Source of the DNA: CAZABC01 sp964483405
Lineage (GTDB): Bacteria; Chloroflexota; Limnocylindria; Limnocylindrales; CSP1-4
Reading direction: 5' to 3'
DNA length: 64,000 nt
Assembly (NCBI GenBank): GCA_964483405.1
Contig: CAZABC010000011.1
Span: 9,433 to 73,432 of the forward strand
A program made the position numbers and the translations under genes. A model generated the notes under the pieces. That model was given only the letters and a program-made list of their open reading frames with translations, had not been told where the DNA came from and made no database searches. Below, in pieces: positions 24,545 through 32,721 of the stretch; the first letter of the stretch is position 1, and every line of letters starts with the position of its first letter.

Positions 24545-25351
24545 CTACGTGCGCGGTGCGATCTTGATCTGTGACAGCCCACCGTCGACGGCGATCACCT
24601 GGCCCGTGATCCATGCCGCATCGGCAGAGACGAGGAATGCCGCCAGCGCGGCCACGTCCTCGGCATCGCCGATCCGGCCGAGCGGATGCATCGCCTCGGA
24701 CACCCGGAGCGTCGCTTCGTTCTGGACCAGCCGCTCGGTGAGGCGCGACCGGACGAGGCCCGGTGCGATCGCGTTCACCCGGATCCCTCTCGCCGCATAG
24801 GTCGCGGCGGCCGACGTAACGAGTCCGTCGATCCCTCCCTTTGCCGCAGCGATCGCTTCGTGGTTGATGAGCCCGATCCTCGTCGCGGCCGATGAGAACA
24901 GGAGGATGGACGCCGGTTGCCCTCGTGGTACGGCACGCACGAACGCCCGCATCGCGTAGAAGGCCGACAGGAGATTGACGCTCAGGACCTCGCCGATCTC
25001 GGCGTCGGACAGCGTATGGACCGGCTTGAGCATCGTCGAGCCGACGGTGTGGACCAGTGCCTGGGGCTGCCCGAGGCGCTCCACGACCTCGCCGAATGCC
25101 GCGTCGACCGCCGAGGACAGGGTCAGGTCGGCCACCAGGCCGACCGCGCGCGGCCCGAGCCCGGTCGCCAGGGTGCCGACCCGCTCGCGATCACGCCCGA
25201 CGAGCGCGACGTGCCAGCCAGCCGCGAGGAGCCGCCTCGCCGTGGCCGAGCCGGTCGCCCCGGTCGCACCCGTCACGACGGCGACCGGCGCTCCATTGTC
25301 GTCGCCCTCGCGGGCGACCTCATGTGGTCGGGAATGGGGCGGAGTCATCAC
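24545..25351 (-). CDS. SDR-family oxidoreductase lacking the catalytic tyrosine
   Basis: A 268-residue short-chain dehydrogenase fold: VVTGATGATGSATARRLL (nucleotide loop), NLLSAFYAMRAFVRAV, IRVNAIAPGLVRSRLTE and a C-terminal GQVIAVDGGLS. In the active-site helix the expected YxxxK reads IAAAK within LINHEAIAAAK, so the tyrosine is absent. Related sequences with an NHEAIAAAK segment exist, so the change is likely genuine. Catalysis by a different mechanism or a non-enzymatic role is possible. It is convergent with the FMN reductase. Confidence 0.85.
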   Translation of the reverse strand: MMTPPHSRPHEVAREGDDNGAPVAVVTGATGATGSATARRLLAAGWHVALVGRDRERVGTLATGLGPRAVGLVADLTLSSAVDAAFGEVVERLGQPQALVHTVGSTMLKPVHTLSDAEIGEVLSVNLLSAFYAMRAFVRAVPRGQPASILLFSSAATRIGLINHEAIAAAKGGIDGLVTSAAATYAARGIRVNAIAPGLVRSRLTERLVQNEATLRVSEAMHPLGRIGDAEDVAALAAFLVSADAAWITGQVIAVDGGLSQIKIAPRT

Positions 25352-25456
25352 GTCTCATGTACGCATGGAGGCGCAGACCGGATGGCAGGCGCCGATCCGG
25401 CGCTGGTCGGGCGGGCCCGAGCGACGACGAGCGGCCCCGGCCCTCGCCCGGCTCCG

Positions 25457-26503
25457 TCAGGCGCAGAAGCGTTTCGGGCAGGTCCGGCATGGCAGATCCG
25501 GGTCGCCGCCGGCGAGACGCTCGCGGAAGTACCGGAAGCCGGCGCTCCCCCAGATGACCGTCGGATCCGCGTCGCGCACGTTGCCGAACACCCTCCGCAT
25601 GGGATCCGTGTCGCCCGTCGGGACATTGACGAATACACACGGCGATACCCAGCCGTCCGCGGAGATGAACAGGGACCGCCCGATGTTCTCCCGGCAGCTG
25701 GTGCCGGGTGCGGTCGGGCAGGGGAGCTCCCAGCGGAACCCCAGGCCATGGCGCCGTGCTTCGGCCTCGGCCGAGGCGAGGAGAGCGGCGGCCCTGGCGA
25801 GCCTGGCCGGCTCGTCCGGGGGGAATCCCTCCGCTGCCAGGCGGGAGTCGGTGACGTAGTCCAACGTCGAGACGATCGCCGCGTGCACGCCGAGGCGCTG
25901 CATCAGCGATGGGAGGCCGGCGACGGCCTCCATCTCGGAGGCCAGCATGAGGTAGGCGAGGTGGATCCTCAGGTGCGCTCCGCGCCGGCCCCGCCGTGCC
26001 GCCTGCAGCGTGGCCACGGCTTCGCAGACCCGGTCGAACCCCACGCCGCGGCGCGAGCCGTTCGACGCCGCATCGGTCCCCGCCAGCGAGACCGCGACGA
26101 TGTCGATCCCGCTCTGCGCGATCCCTCTCGCCAGCTCCGGGTCCATGGGCACGCCACAGGTGGTCGTGGAGACCTGGCAGCCGGCGCTCCGGGCCATCGC
26201 GGCCATGTCGAAGAAGGCCGGGTTGAGCAGGGGCTCGCCCCAGCCCTGCAGGTGCACCCGGCCGGAGCGCCGCATCAGTGGCCGGATCCGGCCGAACGTC
26301 GCCATGTCCATGTCGTGGGAGCGCCATCGCTCTCGGCCGGTCGTATGGGGGCAGTAGGTGCACCGGCCCGGGCAGCGGGTCGTGACCTCCACTTGGACGC
26401 TGTCGAGCGGCCGGCGCGCGCCGACGATGGCCTCGCCGATCAGCTCCCAGGAGCCGGGCATGCGGAGGCCGGCAGCGCCGGTCCCTTCGGTCCCCCGCGT
26501 CAT
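25457..26503 (-). CDS. Radical SAM protein with SPASM-like C-terminus
   Basis: A 348-residue protein. The radical SAM cluster motif CxxxCxxC is Cys44, Cys48 and Cys51 (TRCPGRCTYC), followed by the GxGEP equivalent QGWGEPLLNP. The C-terminal cysteines (CPTAPGTSC, DGWVSPC, and CRTCPKRFC at the very end) look like a SPASM auxiliary iron-sulfur domain, as in peptide-modifying maturases or anaerobic sulfatase maturases. No obvious small peptide substrate gene lies next to it. Start ATG 26503; the open frame upstream is not protein-like. Confidence 0.85.
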   Translation of the reverse strand: MTRGTEGTGAAGLRMPGSWELIGEAIVGARRPLDSVQVEVTTRCPGRCTYCPHTTGRERWRSHDMDMATFGRIRPLMRRSGRVHLQGWGEPLLNPAFFDMAAMARSAGCQVSTTTCGVPMDPELARGIAQSGIDIVAVSLAGTDAASNGSRRGVGFDRVCEAVATLQAARRGRRGAHLRIHLAYLMLASEMEAVAGLPSLMQRLGVHAAIVSTLDYVTDSRLAAEGFPPDEPARLARAAALLASAEAEARRHGLGFRWELPCPTAPGTSCRENIGRSLFISADGWVSPCVFVNVPTGDTDPMRRVFGNVRDADPTVIWGSAGFRYFRERLAGGDPDLPCRTCPKRFCA

Positions 26504-26894
26504 CTCGTCACCATGGCGCGTCTCGGGGGCGACTCGGGCGCCCGCCGACTCAGGTGTCCCAGCCTCGCGTCGGTCGCAGGGGACGGTGAGTCTCCGCTCC
26601 GGGGTCCGGGCGGGACCTCGGGGGTCTCGCCATCTCGCAGTCCCACCGGCCGAGGCTGTCGCACGCGCAGCGGCGTCGCAAGTGCTGGTCCGCCCGATCG
26701 GCATCGCCGCGGTCGACGCTGGTCGGCCCGAGACGGCGGGCGTCTCCTAGGCCGACGAGATCGACCGCGTGAGCCTCACCACCCGGCTGACGAGACGTCG
26801 AGCCCGCGGGACGCAGCGCGACAGCAACAGCCCGCACGGCCCGCCGACCGGGCACGCGGCTCGCGACGGCAGGCGAGGGGGCATGCCCGGCCCC
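26504..26894. other. Intergenic stretch without recognised gene
   Basis: About 390 bp with open but low-quality frames on both strands. I see no RNA, repeat or promoter I can support. Confidence 0.5.
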
Positions 26895-27293
26895 TCAGGC
26901 CGCGATCGTGCTGCTGACGTGGATGACCGGCGGGTTCTCGAAGTGCTTCTTGACCGCGCACTGGTCGGCCGCTCGTACGACCGCGTCGGCGTACTTGGCC
27001 GGGAAGGTCGCCGGGAGCTCGATCGTCACGTCGACGTCGCTCACCAGCCCGGTCATGCGGTCGACCTGCATCCGCTGGACGAGACGGATCCCGTCGGTCT
27101 CGATCCCGCGTTGCCGGCAGAACCCGAGCACGTAGATGCCGGCGCAGGTCCCGATCGTCGAGAGGAAGGTGGCGAACGGCGTCGGCGCCGAGCCCTGGCC
27201 GCCACCGGCCGGCGGCTGATCGGTCGGCACGGCGAAGCCGCCGAAGTGCGCGTCGACCCGGGCCCCGCCCGGGAAGTCGATGACCATCTCCAC
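26895..27293 (-). CDS. OsmC/Ohr family protein
   Basis: A 132-residue OsmC-like thiol peroxidase-family protein. The two conserved cysteines occur as STIGTCAGIYVLGFCRQRG and DQCAVKKHFENPP. These proteins reduce organic hydroperoxides with a reactive Cys pair, though many OsmC relatives remain uncharacterised. The start GTG 27293 has AGGAGAGG seven bases upstream; ATG 27287 is two codons downstream. An inverted repeat TTGCG-N6-CGCAA lies about 95-110 bp upstream and suggests control by a dimeric repressor. Confidence 0.82.
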   Translation of the reverse strand: MEMVIDFPGGARVDAHFGGFAVPTDQPPAGGGQGSAPTPFATFLSTIGTCAGIYVLGFCRQRGIETDGIRLVQRMQVDRMTGLVSDVDVTIELPATFPAKYADAVVRAADQCAVKKHFENPPVIHVSSTIAA

Positions 27294-27386
27294 GACAGAA
27301 CCTCTCCTTGTCACCGTCCTTGTGTCCGTGACATTCGGCGCAGCGCGACCCGCCGCGGCTCGACGTCCGAACCCGCGCAGCCATTA

Positions 27387-27402
27387 TTGCGTATTTGCGC
27401 AA
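27387..27402 (-). promoter_or_regulatory. Inverted repeat upstream of osmC-like gene
   Basis: TTGCG and CGCAA arms separated by six bases, within an AT-richer patch. The size and spacing fit an ArsR- or MarR-type operator. A further perfect dyad TGTCAC/GTGACA spans 27309-27333 near the start codon. Confidence 0.4.
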
Positions 27403-27547
27403 AGACTGAAGTAGTCCATCGGTCACCTCCGGGGGGCCGCACGGCAGGATCCGTCGCAGCTCCGGCCGTGTGCGGCCGGACTGGAAGCGCGTTGTCGGCC
27501 TCCGGGCGCGCCCATGGAGATGACGAGGCCGTCCGCCTCCCGTCGAC

Positions 27548-27961
27548 CTAGGCCCCTGGGGCGAACGTGCGCAGTCCGGCGAGTCGCGCGGCGGCCGCCT
27601 GACGTTCGTCGTAGCCGAGGAAGCCGTCGACGGGCGTGACGCTGGCCGCGGCGGCCACGTGGATCGCGTCGAGGGCGCGTAGCGCGGGCTCTGCCAGCGC
27701 ACCGGCGGCCAGGAGGAGCGCGCGGTCGAGGGCGACGAGGGCGACCGCCTCGATCACCCCGCCAGCGCGGGCGACGAGCAGCTCGAGGTCCAGCCGTGGG
27801 TCGAGCGCGGCGGCGCGGCGGATCGCCCGCGGCACCTCGGCGAGAACGAGCTCGCAGCTGACGAGGTCGGCGCCGGCGATGAACGCGCGCAGCGCGGCGC
27901 TCTCAGGCTCGTCCATGACCAGCTTGACCAGCGCCGACGCGTCCGCGTAGAACAGCGCCAC
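27548..27961 (-). CDS. VapC-type PIN-domain ribonuclease toxin
   Basis: A 137-residue PIN domain. The acidic metal ligands fit: Asp in FYADASALVKLV, Glu in LVLAEVPRA, Asp in LRALDAIHVAAA and Asp in FLGYDERQ. VapC toxins cleave tRNA or rRNA. The GTG start (27961) lies three bases after the antitoxin stop, a typical antitoxin-toxin arrangement. Confidence 0.9.
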   Translation of the reverse strand: MALFYADASALVKLVMDEPESAALRAFIAGADLVSCELVLAEVPRAIRRAAALDPRLDLELLVARAGGVIEAVALVALDRALLLAAGALAEPALRALDAIHVAAAASVTPVDGFLGYDERQAAAARLAGLRTFAPGA

Positions 27962-27964
27962 GGC

Positions 27965-28237
27965 TCAGCGCTCGCCGCGGATCTCGTCGAGCGCACGACT
28001 CAGCGCACGGACGTCCCCGTCCATCGCCAGGGGACCCGGCAGCCCGCGGCGGGTCGGCGCCGACACGCGCCCCGCCGCGATCAGCCGGTCCAGTGCCGGG
28101 CCGGTGCTGGGCGGCGGTCCGAGCTCGGCCACCGGCCGGTTGTGGTCGGTCACGAGGAGCCGCTCGCCCTGCTCGACCCGGCGCAGGTAGCGGCTCAGGT
28201 TCTGGCGCAGCTCGGCGACGCCGACGGTCTGCTTCAT
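27965..28237 (-). CDS. Phd/YefM-type antitoxin
   Basis: A 90-residue protein opening with MKQTVGVAELRQNLSRYLRR followed by EQGERLLVTDHNRPVAELGP, the classic Phd/YefM DNA-binding dimerisation domain. The C-terminal region (DGDVRALSRALDEIRGER) would wrap the PIN toxin. It precedes and nearly abuts the toxin gene on the same strand. An AT-rich TACTAT element just upstream may be its -10 box and serve autoregulation. Confidence 0.88.
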   Translation of the reverse strand: MKQTVGVAELRQNLSRYLRRVEQGERLLVTDHNRPVAELGPPPSTGPALDRLIAAGRVSAPTRRGLPGPLAMDGDVRALSRALDEIRGER

Positions 28238-28279
28238 GTACAGAATAGTAGCACAAGCGACGACGGCCCGGCGCATGCT

Positions 28280-28411
28280 TGCTGGACCACGGGGGCGGCG
28301 CGTCGCGCGCTGTTCCTGCGCGAGGTCCGCGAGGCGGAGGCGGAGCACGTCGCCGGCGGCTCGACCGGGTACGAGGATATGGACGCCCTGCTCGACGATC
28401 TGCGCGGCTGA
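28280..28411 (+). pseudogene. Probable antitoxin remnant upstream of RelE-like toxin
   Basis: The frame ending at 28411 reads RRALFLREVREAEAEHVAGG then STGYEDMDALLDDLRG, like the C-terminal half of antitoxins that precede RelE/ParE toxins. No acceptable start codon lies in frame between the divergent Phd gene and this segment, so the N-terminal DNA-binding part appears lost or frameshifted. Confidence 0.45.
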
Positions 28412-28421
28412 CGGTACGAGT

Positions 28422-28676
28422 GTGCGGGTCGTCGCGTCCTCCCGGTTCCTGCGGCGTGCAAGGAAGCTGAAGTCCCCGCGGGACGGATTGCTCCGAGCGG
28501 CCCTGCGGCGCTTCGCGAGCGGCCCCCAGGATCCGCTGCTCCGGACCCATGAGCTCAGGGGCGATCTCGGCGACTACTGGGCATTCCGCGTCGACGACGA
28601 CCTGCGGGTGCTGTTCCGGTGGGACGGCGACACTTGCTTCCTCGTCGCGCTCGGTACCCACGACGAGGTCTACTGA
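28422..28676 (+). CDS. RelE/YoeB-superfamily toxin
   Basis: An 84-residue RelE-fold protein: SSRFLRRARKLKSPRDGLLR, helix LRRFASGPQDPLL, and the final strands YWAFRVDDDLRVLFRWDGD and LVALGTHDEVY with the Arg and terminal His/Tyr typical of ribosome-dependent mRNA endonucleases (YafQ/HigB-like). GTG start, ten bases after the antitoxin-remnant stop. If the antitoxin is truly broken, the toxin may be inactive or controlled in trans. Confidence 0.75.
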   Translation: MRVVASSRFLRRARKLKSPRDGLLRAALRRFASGPQDPLLRTHELRGDLGDYWAFRVDDDLRVLFRWDGDTCFLVALGTHDEVY

Positions 28677-28710
28677 TCCGGGCGGGCAACGACGGCGTAG
28701 CCGCTGATAG

Positions 28711-28786
28711 TGGCGCGCCCGGAGGGATTCGAACCCCCGACCGTCTGATCCGAAGTCAGATGCTCTGTCCACTGAGCTACGGGCGC
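28711..28786 (-). tRNA. tRNA-Arg(TCG)
   Basis: A complete cloverleaf on the minus strand: acceptor GCGCCCG/CGGGCGC, D-arm with GCTC, anticodon stem TCTGA/TCAGA around CTTCGGA (anticodon TCG, decoding CGA), T-arm GGGGG-TTCGAAT-CCCTC, discriminator G and an encoded CCA end. Confidence 0.97.
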
Positions 28787-28814
28787 GCGGAGCGACAAGT
28801 CTACCGCGGGGCCG

Positions 28815-29243
28815 TCAGCGACCGGCGACCCGGATCCGGCAGGCATCGGCGCCGAGCAGCCGCCCGAGCCGGTCGCGGTGGGTCACGACGAGTGAGTAGG
28901 CGGGCTCGACGAGACCGCGCAGGAGCGGCAGTCGTCCGAGCCGGGCGAGCGGGCCGAGCGCCGGCAGGGCATCCGCGATCGCGAGCACCGCAGCTCCGCC
29001 GGCGAGCCAGCGACCGTCGGCGGTCCGGACGTGGAGCGCCTCGAGCAGGCGGGCCTCGGGCGGGGCGTCGGGAGCGACCGCCGCTGCCCGCTGGAGCGGG
29101 ATGAGCCACAACCGCCGCGACCCGTCCGCCGCACCGGCGCGGTCGAGCCGGAGGAGCGCTCCGGCCGTCCGTGTGCAGAGCCCGCAGTCCGCGTCGAACA
29201 GGACGAGGAGCCGCGGAGCCGCCGACCCGGGAGCGATGCCCAT
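28815..29243 (-). CDS. DCC-family thiol-disulfide oxidoreductase-like protein
   Basis: A 142-residue protein with the DxDCxLC motif (VLFDADCGLCTRTAGALLRLD) of the DCC1-like thiol-disulfide oxidoreductase family (DUF393). Its second half, with VVTHRDRLGRLLG, is normal for the family. The CxxC suggests redox activity, but no substrate is known. It is divergent from the exporter operon at 29362. Confidence 0.8.
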   Translation of the reverse strand: MGIAPGSAAPRLLVLFDADCGLCTRTAGALLRLDRAGAADGSRRLWLIPLQRAAAVAPDAPPEARLLEALHVRTADGRWLAGGAAVLAIADALPALGPLARLGRLPLLRGLVEPAYSLVVTHRDRLGRLLGADACRIRVAGR

Positions 29244-29361
29244 GGCGGCATGATGGCGCCCGAGCGTGCATCCTGCGCTGGGCATCCCACGCCGGCCGCA
29301 TCGAACCACCGGGCCGTGCGCGGCGTACGGATGATCGAGGAACGAGGAGGACGACCCGAGC

Positions 29362-32300
29362 GTGCCGCGCTGGCTCGACCTGTGGCGCACCGTGCTCCAT
29401 CGAGGACGGGCCGAGTGGCCGATCGTCCTCGCTGCCTTCCTGCTCCTGCTGAGCGCGACGACGCTGCTCGCCGCCGGCGTCCTGTACGCCGATTCGGTCG
29501 CCGACGGCGGCCTGCGCCGGGCGGTCCTCGAATCGCCGGTCGCCGAGCGGACGGCCGTCGTCCGGGTCGTCGCGCCGGCCGCCGAGGCGCCGGCGCTCGA
29601 CGCCGCGGTCCGCCCCGAGGTCGAGCGCTCGCTCCGGGCGACCGGCGGCCAGGTCGCCTTCGTCATCCGGACCGAGTCGTTCGCCGACGCGGCGACCGAC
29701 CCCGGCGATGTCCGCGACCTGACCTCGTTCATGGGCTCGGAAGCGCTGGAGGCCCACGCCGAGCTCGTCGACGGCCGCTGGCCGACCGCCGGCGCGACCC
29801 CCGTCGAGGCGGCCCTCTCCGAGGGTGCGGCGACCGCGCTCGGCGTCGCCCCGGGCGACCGGCTCCGGCTCGTCGCCCGGATCGGCGCGGCCAGCACGGT
29901 CGAGGTCGTGATCGTCGGCGTGGTCCGTCCGCGGGCGACCGACCCGTTCTGGCTCGCCGATCCGCTCGGACTCACCGGGTCGGTGCCGGGCACGTCATTC
30001 GCCCAGCGCGGGCCGCTGTTCGTGGCGCCCGTCGACCTGCTGACCGGGATCGCCGCCGACGCCCGGGCGGTGATCCTCGAGTGGCGGGGGCTGCCCGACG
30101 TCGCCGGGCTCCGCGCCGACACGATCGACCGGCTGGCCGAGGACGTGGCGACGCTCGGCCCCCGACTCGACAGCGCCCTCGCCGGCGGCGCGGAGGCGAC
30201 GGTGTCGACCGGCCTTCCCGCCCGGCTCGCCGCCGTCAGCCGCTCGGTCCTCGTCAGCCGGAGCGGCATCGTCCTGCTGACCGCCCAGTTCGCGGTCCTT
30301 GCCGGCTACGCGGTCCTGCTCGTCGCGGCGATGCTCGCCGACCGGCGCCGGACCGAGAACGCGCTGCTCCGGTCGCGCGGCGCGTCGACCGGCCACCTCG
30401 CCGCGATGGCGCTCCTCGAGGCGCTCGTCATCGCGATCCCGACGGCCGTGCTCGCCCCGCTCCTCGCCCTCGGCATCGTCCGGGCGCTCGGATCGGTCGG
30501 GCCGCTCGGCGAGGCCGGCCTGCTCGACGGCGCGGTCCTGACGCCGGCGGTCCTCGGCGTGTCGGTCCTCGCCAGCGCGCTCGGCGTCCTCGCCCTCGTC
30601 CTGCCGTCCCTCCCGACCGGCGGCCCACTCGCCGGCGTCCGGGCATCGGTCGCCCGGCAGACCGGCCGGACGCTCCCGCAGCGGCTCGGCATCGACCTCG
30701 CCCTCGTGGTCGTCGCCGTCCTCGCGCTCTGGCAGCTCCGCCTCTACGGCGCCCCGATCACCGCCAACGCCCGCGGTGTCCTCGGCGTCGACCCGCTCCT
30801 CGTCGCGGCGCCCGCGATCGGCCTCGCCGCCGGCGCGGTCGTCGCGATCCGGCTCCTGCCCCGGCTGGCGGAGATCGCCGAGCGAGCGCTCGAGGGGACC
30901 CGCGGCCTCGTCTCGCCGCTCGGCGCGCGCCAGCTCGCCCGGCGGCCGCTGCGCTACACCCGGGCTGCGCTCCTGCTGATGCTCGCCGTCGCGCTGGGGA
31001 CCTTCGCGGTCGCCCATGCCGCGACGTGGAGCGGCTCGCAGAAGGACCAGGCGGCATACCGCGCCGCCGCCGACGTCCGCGTCGTCGCCCCCGAGACGGC
31101 GCTTCGGTCGGCCTGGGCGATCGGCCAGGGTCATCGCGCGCTGCCCGGCGTGACCGCGGCGATGCCGGTGGCCCGGCAGACGTTCGACGTCGGGCGGACG
31201 ATCCGCGACGGCCAGCTGCTGGCCCTGCCGGGCGACGTCTCGGCGCCGATGCTCGCCGTCCCCGGGGCGCTCGCCGCTTCCGATCCGCGACCGGCCCTGG
31301 CGGCGCTGGCCGCCGCCCGCCCGGCGGTGCCGGCGGTCGCGCTCCCGGGTGTACCGACCGCCATCCGGGTGACCCTCGACACCGCGATGGTGCTCCTCGA
31401 GCCCGACCCCGACACGCCGCCGGGCGGGGGCCCGGATCCGCGGGCCGGCATCGAGGTCGCCGCGGTCGTCGTCGACGGCGATGGGCGCCTGACCCGGTTC
31501 GCCGGCGGCCGCGTCCCGCTCGAGGGCGAGCGGACTACGACGGAGATCCCGCTCGTCGCGACGGTCGACGGCCGGACGGTCGGGCCCCGCGACCCCGTCT
31601 CGCTCGTCGCGCTCGAGCTGACCGTCACGGCGCCGGCCTTCGCGATCGTCGGCGGGACGATCGAGCTGGGTCCGGTCGAGGCGACCGACGCAGGCGACGG
31701 AACGGCCGCCATCGCCTGGAGGCCGCTGTCGCTCGACCCCGGCGCCGCCGACTGGCACTGGCTCCGGATCGAGCAGCGGGTCTACGAGCCGACGATCGTC
31801 GAGCCGTACCTGCCACCCGACGGGGCGCCGGGCCGGATCGTCGTCGGGCAGGGCGAGGGCGCGGCCCCGCCGATCTTCGGCTCGCCGGCCGATCCGGGCG
31901 TCGTCTTCCGGATCCAGGCACGCCCCGAGCCGGTCGCTGCCCTCCCGGCGATCGTCGGGCGGGCCTTCGCCGACGCCACCGGTGCCGTCGTCGGCGACAC
32001 GGTCGCCGCGACCTCGTACGGACAGTCGCTCCGGCTGCGGGTCGAGGCGATCGTCGATGGCTTCGCCCCGCTCGACCCCGATCGCCCGTTCGTCGTCGTC
32101 GACGCGCCGAGCCTCGAGCTCGTCCGCTTCGACGAGGTCGGGACCGTCGTGCCGGCGGGGGAGTGGTGGCTCGCCGTCGAGCCCGGGCGCGAGCCCGACG
32201 TCCTCGCCGCGCTCGCCGCGAGCGCCGACCCGCCGGCGGAGGTCGTCGGCCGCGAGGCGCTCGCCCGGACGATGGCGACCGCCCCGGTCCCGCTCGGCGT

Positions 32301-32721
32301 CATCGGCGCGCTCGGCATCGGCGCGATCGCCGCCCTCGCCTTCGCGGCGATCGGGTTCGTCGTCAGCGCGAGCGTCTCGACCGAGGAGCGGGTCGGCGAG
32401 TTCGCCCTGCTCCGGGCGCTCGGCCTTTCGCGCTCGCAGCTCTCGGCGTGGATGACGCTCGAGAGCGCGTTCCTGCTCGTCGTCGGCGTCGCGGTCGGCT
32501 CGGCGCTCGGGATCCTCCTCGCCTGGCTGGTCCTGCCGTTCGCGACGCTGACCGAGACCGGCGCGCCGACGGTCCCCGCTGCGCAGGTGGTCGTGCCGTG
32601 GGCCGCGCTCGTGCCGCTGTGGCTCATCGCCGGGGCGCTCCTCGCGGTGACCGTCATCCTCGTCGGCCGGCGGCTCGGCGGCATCGGCCTCGCCGGCGTC
32701 CTGCGGGCGCGGGACGAGTGA
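29362..32721 (+). CDS. FtsX/MacB-type ABC permease, large
   Basis: A 1119-residue membrane protein: one N-terminal helix (residues ~18-42), a large extracytoplasmic domain, then FtsX domains around residues ~310-470 and ~985-1110. Further helices around 440-580 flank a second large extracytoplasmic segment (~600-960). The FtsX pattern FALLRALGLSRSQLSAWM occurs near residue 1015. This layout fits mechanotransmission-type exporters for lipoproteins, macrolides or peptides. GTG 29362. It overlaps the next permease by four bases and shares the operon with two ATPases. Confidence 0.85.
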   Translation: MPRWLDLWRTVLHRGRAEWPIVLAAFLLLLSATTLLAAGVLYADSVADGGLRRAVLESPVAERTAVVRVVAPAAEAPALDAAVRPEVERSLRATGGQVAFVIRTESFADAATDPGDVRDLTSFMGSEALEAHAELVDGRWPTAGATPVEAALSEGAATALGVAPGDRLRLVARIGAASTVEVVIVGVVRPRATDPFWLADPLGLTGSVPGTSFAQRGPLFVAPVDLLTGIAADARAVILEWRGLPDVAGLRADTIDRLAEDVATLGPRLDSALAGGAEATVSTGLPARLAAVSRSVLVSRSGIVLLTAQFAVLAGYAVLLVAAMLADRRRTENALLRSRGASTGHLAAMALLEALVIAIPTAVLAPLLALGIVRALGSVGPLGEAGLLDGAVLTPAVLGVSVLASALGVLALVLPSLPTGGPLAGVRASVARQTGRTLPQRLGIDLALVVVAVLALWQLRLYGAPITANARGVLGVDPLLVAAPAIGLAAGAVVAIRLLPRLAEIAERALEGTRGLVSPLGARQLARRPLRYTRAALLLMLAVALGTFAVAHAATWSGSQKDQAAYRAAADVRVVAPETALRSAWAIGQGHRALPGVTAAMPVARQTFDVGRTIRDGQLLALPGDVSAPMLAVPGALAASDPRPALAALAAARPAVPAVALPGVPTAIRVTLDTAMVLLEPDPDTPPGGGPDPRAGIEVAAVVVDGDGRLTRFAGGRVPLEGERTTTEIPLVATVDGRTVGPRDPVSLVALELTVTAPAFAIVGGTIELGPVEATDAGDGTAAIAWRPLSLDPGAADWHWLRIEQRVYEPTIVEPYLPPDGAPGRIVVGQGEGAAPPIFGSPADPGVVFRIQARPEPVAALPAIVGRAFADATGAVVGDTVAATSYGQSLRLRVEAIVDGFAPLDPDRPFVVVDAPSLELVRFDEVGTVVPAGEWWLAVEPGREPDVLAALAASADPPAEVVGREALARTMATAPVPLGVIGALGIGAIAALAFAAIGFVVSASVSTEERVGEFALLRALGLSRSQLSAWMTLESAFLLVVGVAVGSALGILLAWLVLPFATLTETGAPTVPAAQVVVPWAALVPLWLIAGALLAVTVILVGRRLGGIGLAGVLRARDE

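Noticed and set aside
26550..26855. 100-codon minus-strand frame in the radical SAM-OsmC gap
   Set aside because: Arg/Pro-rich, no ribosome site, no similarity, and equally open frames on the other strand.
29031..32717. Very long open frame running ahead of the second permease through the whole first permease
   Set aside because: It is antiparallel-free but out of frame with the first FtsX gene, Arg/Pro-rich and without domains; the permease pattern begins only at 32718-32724.
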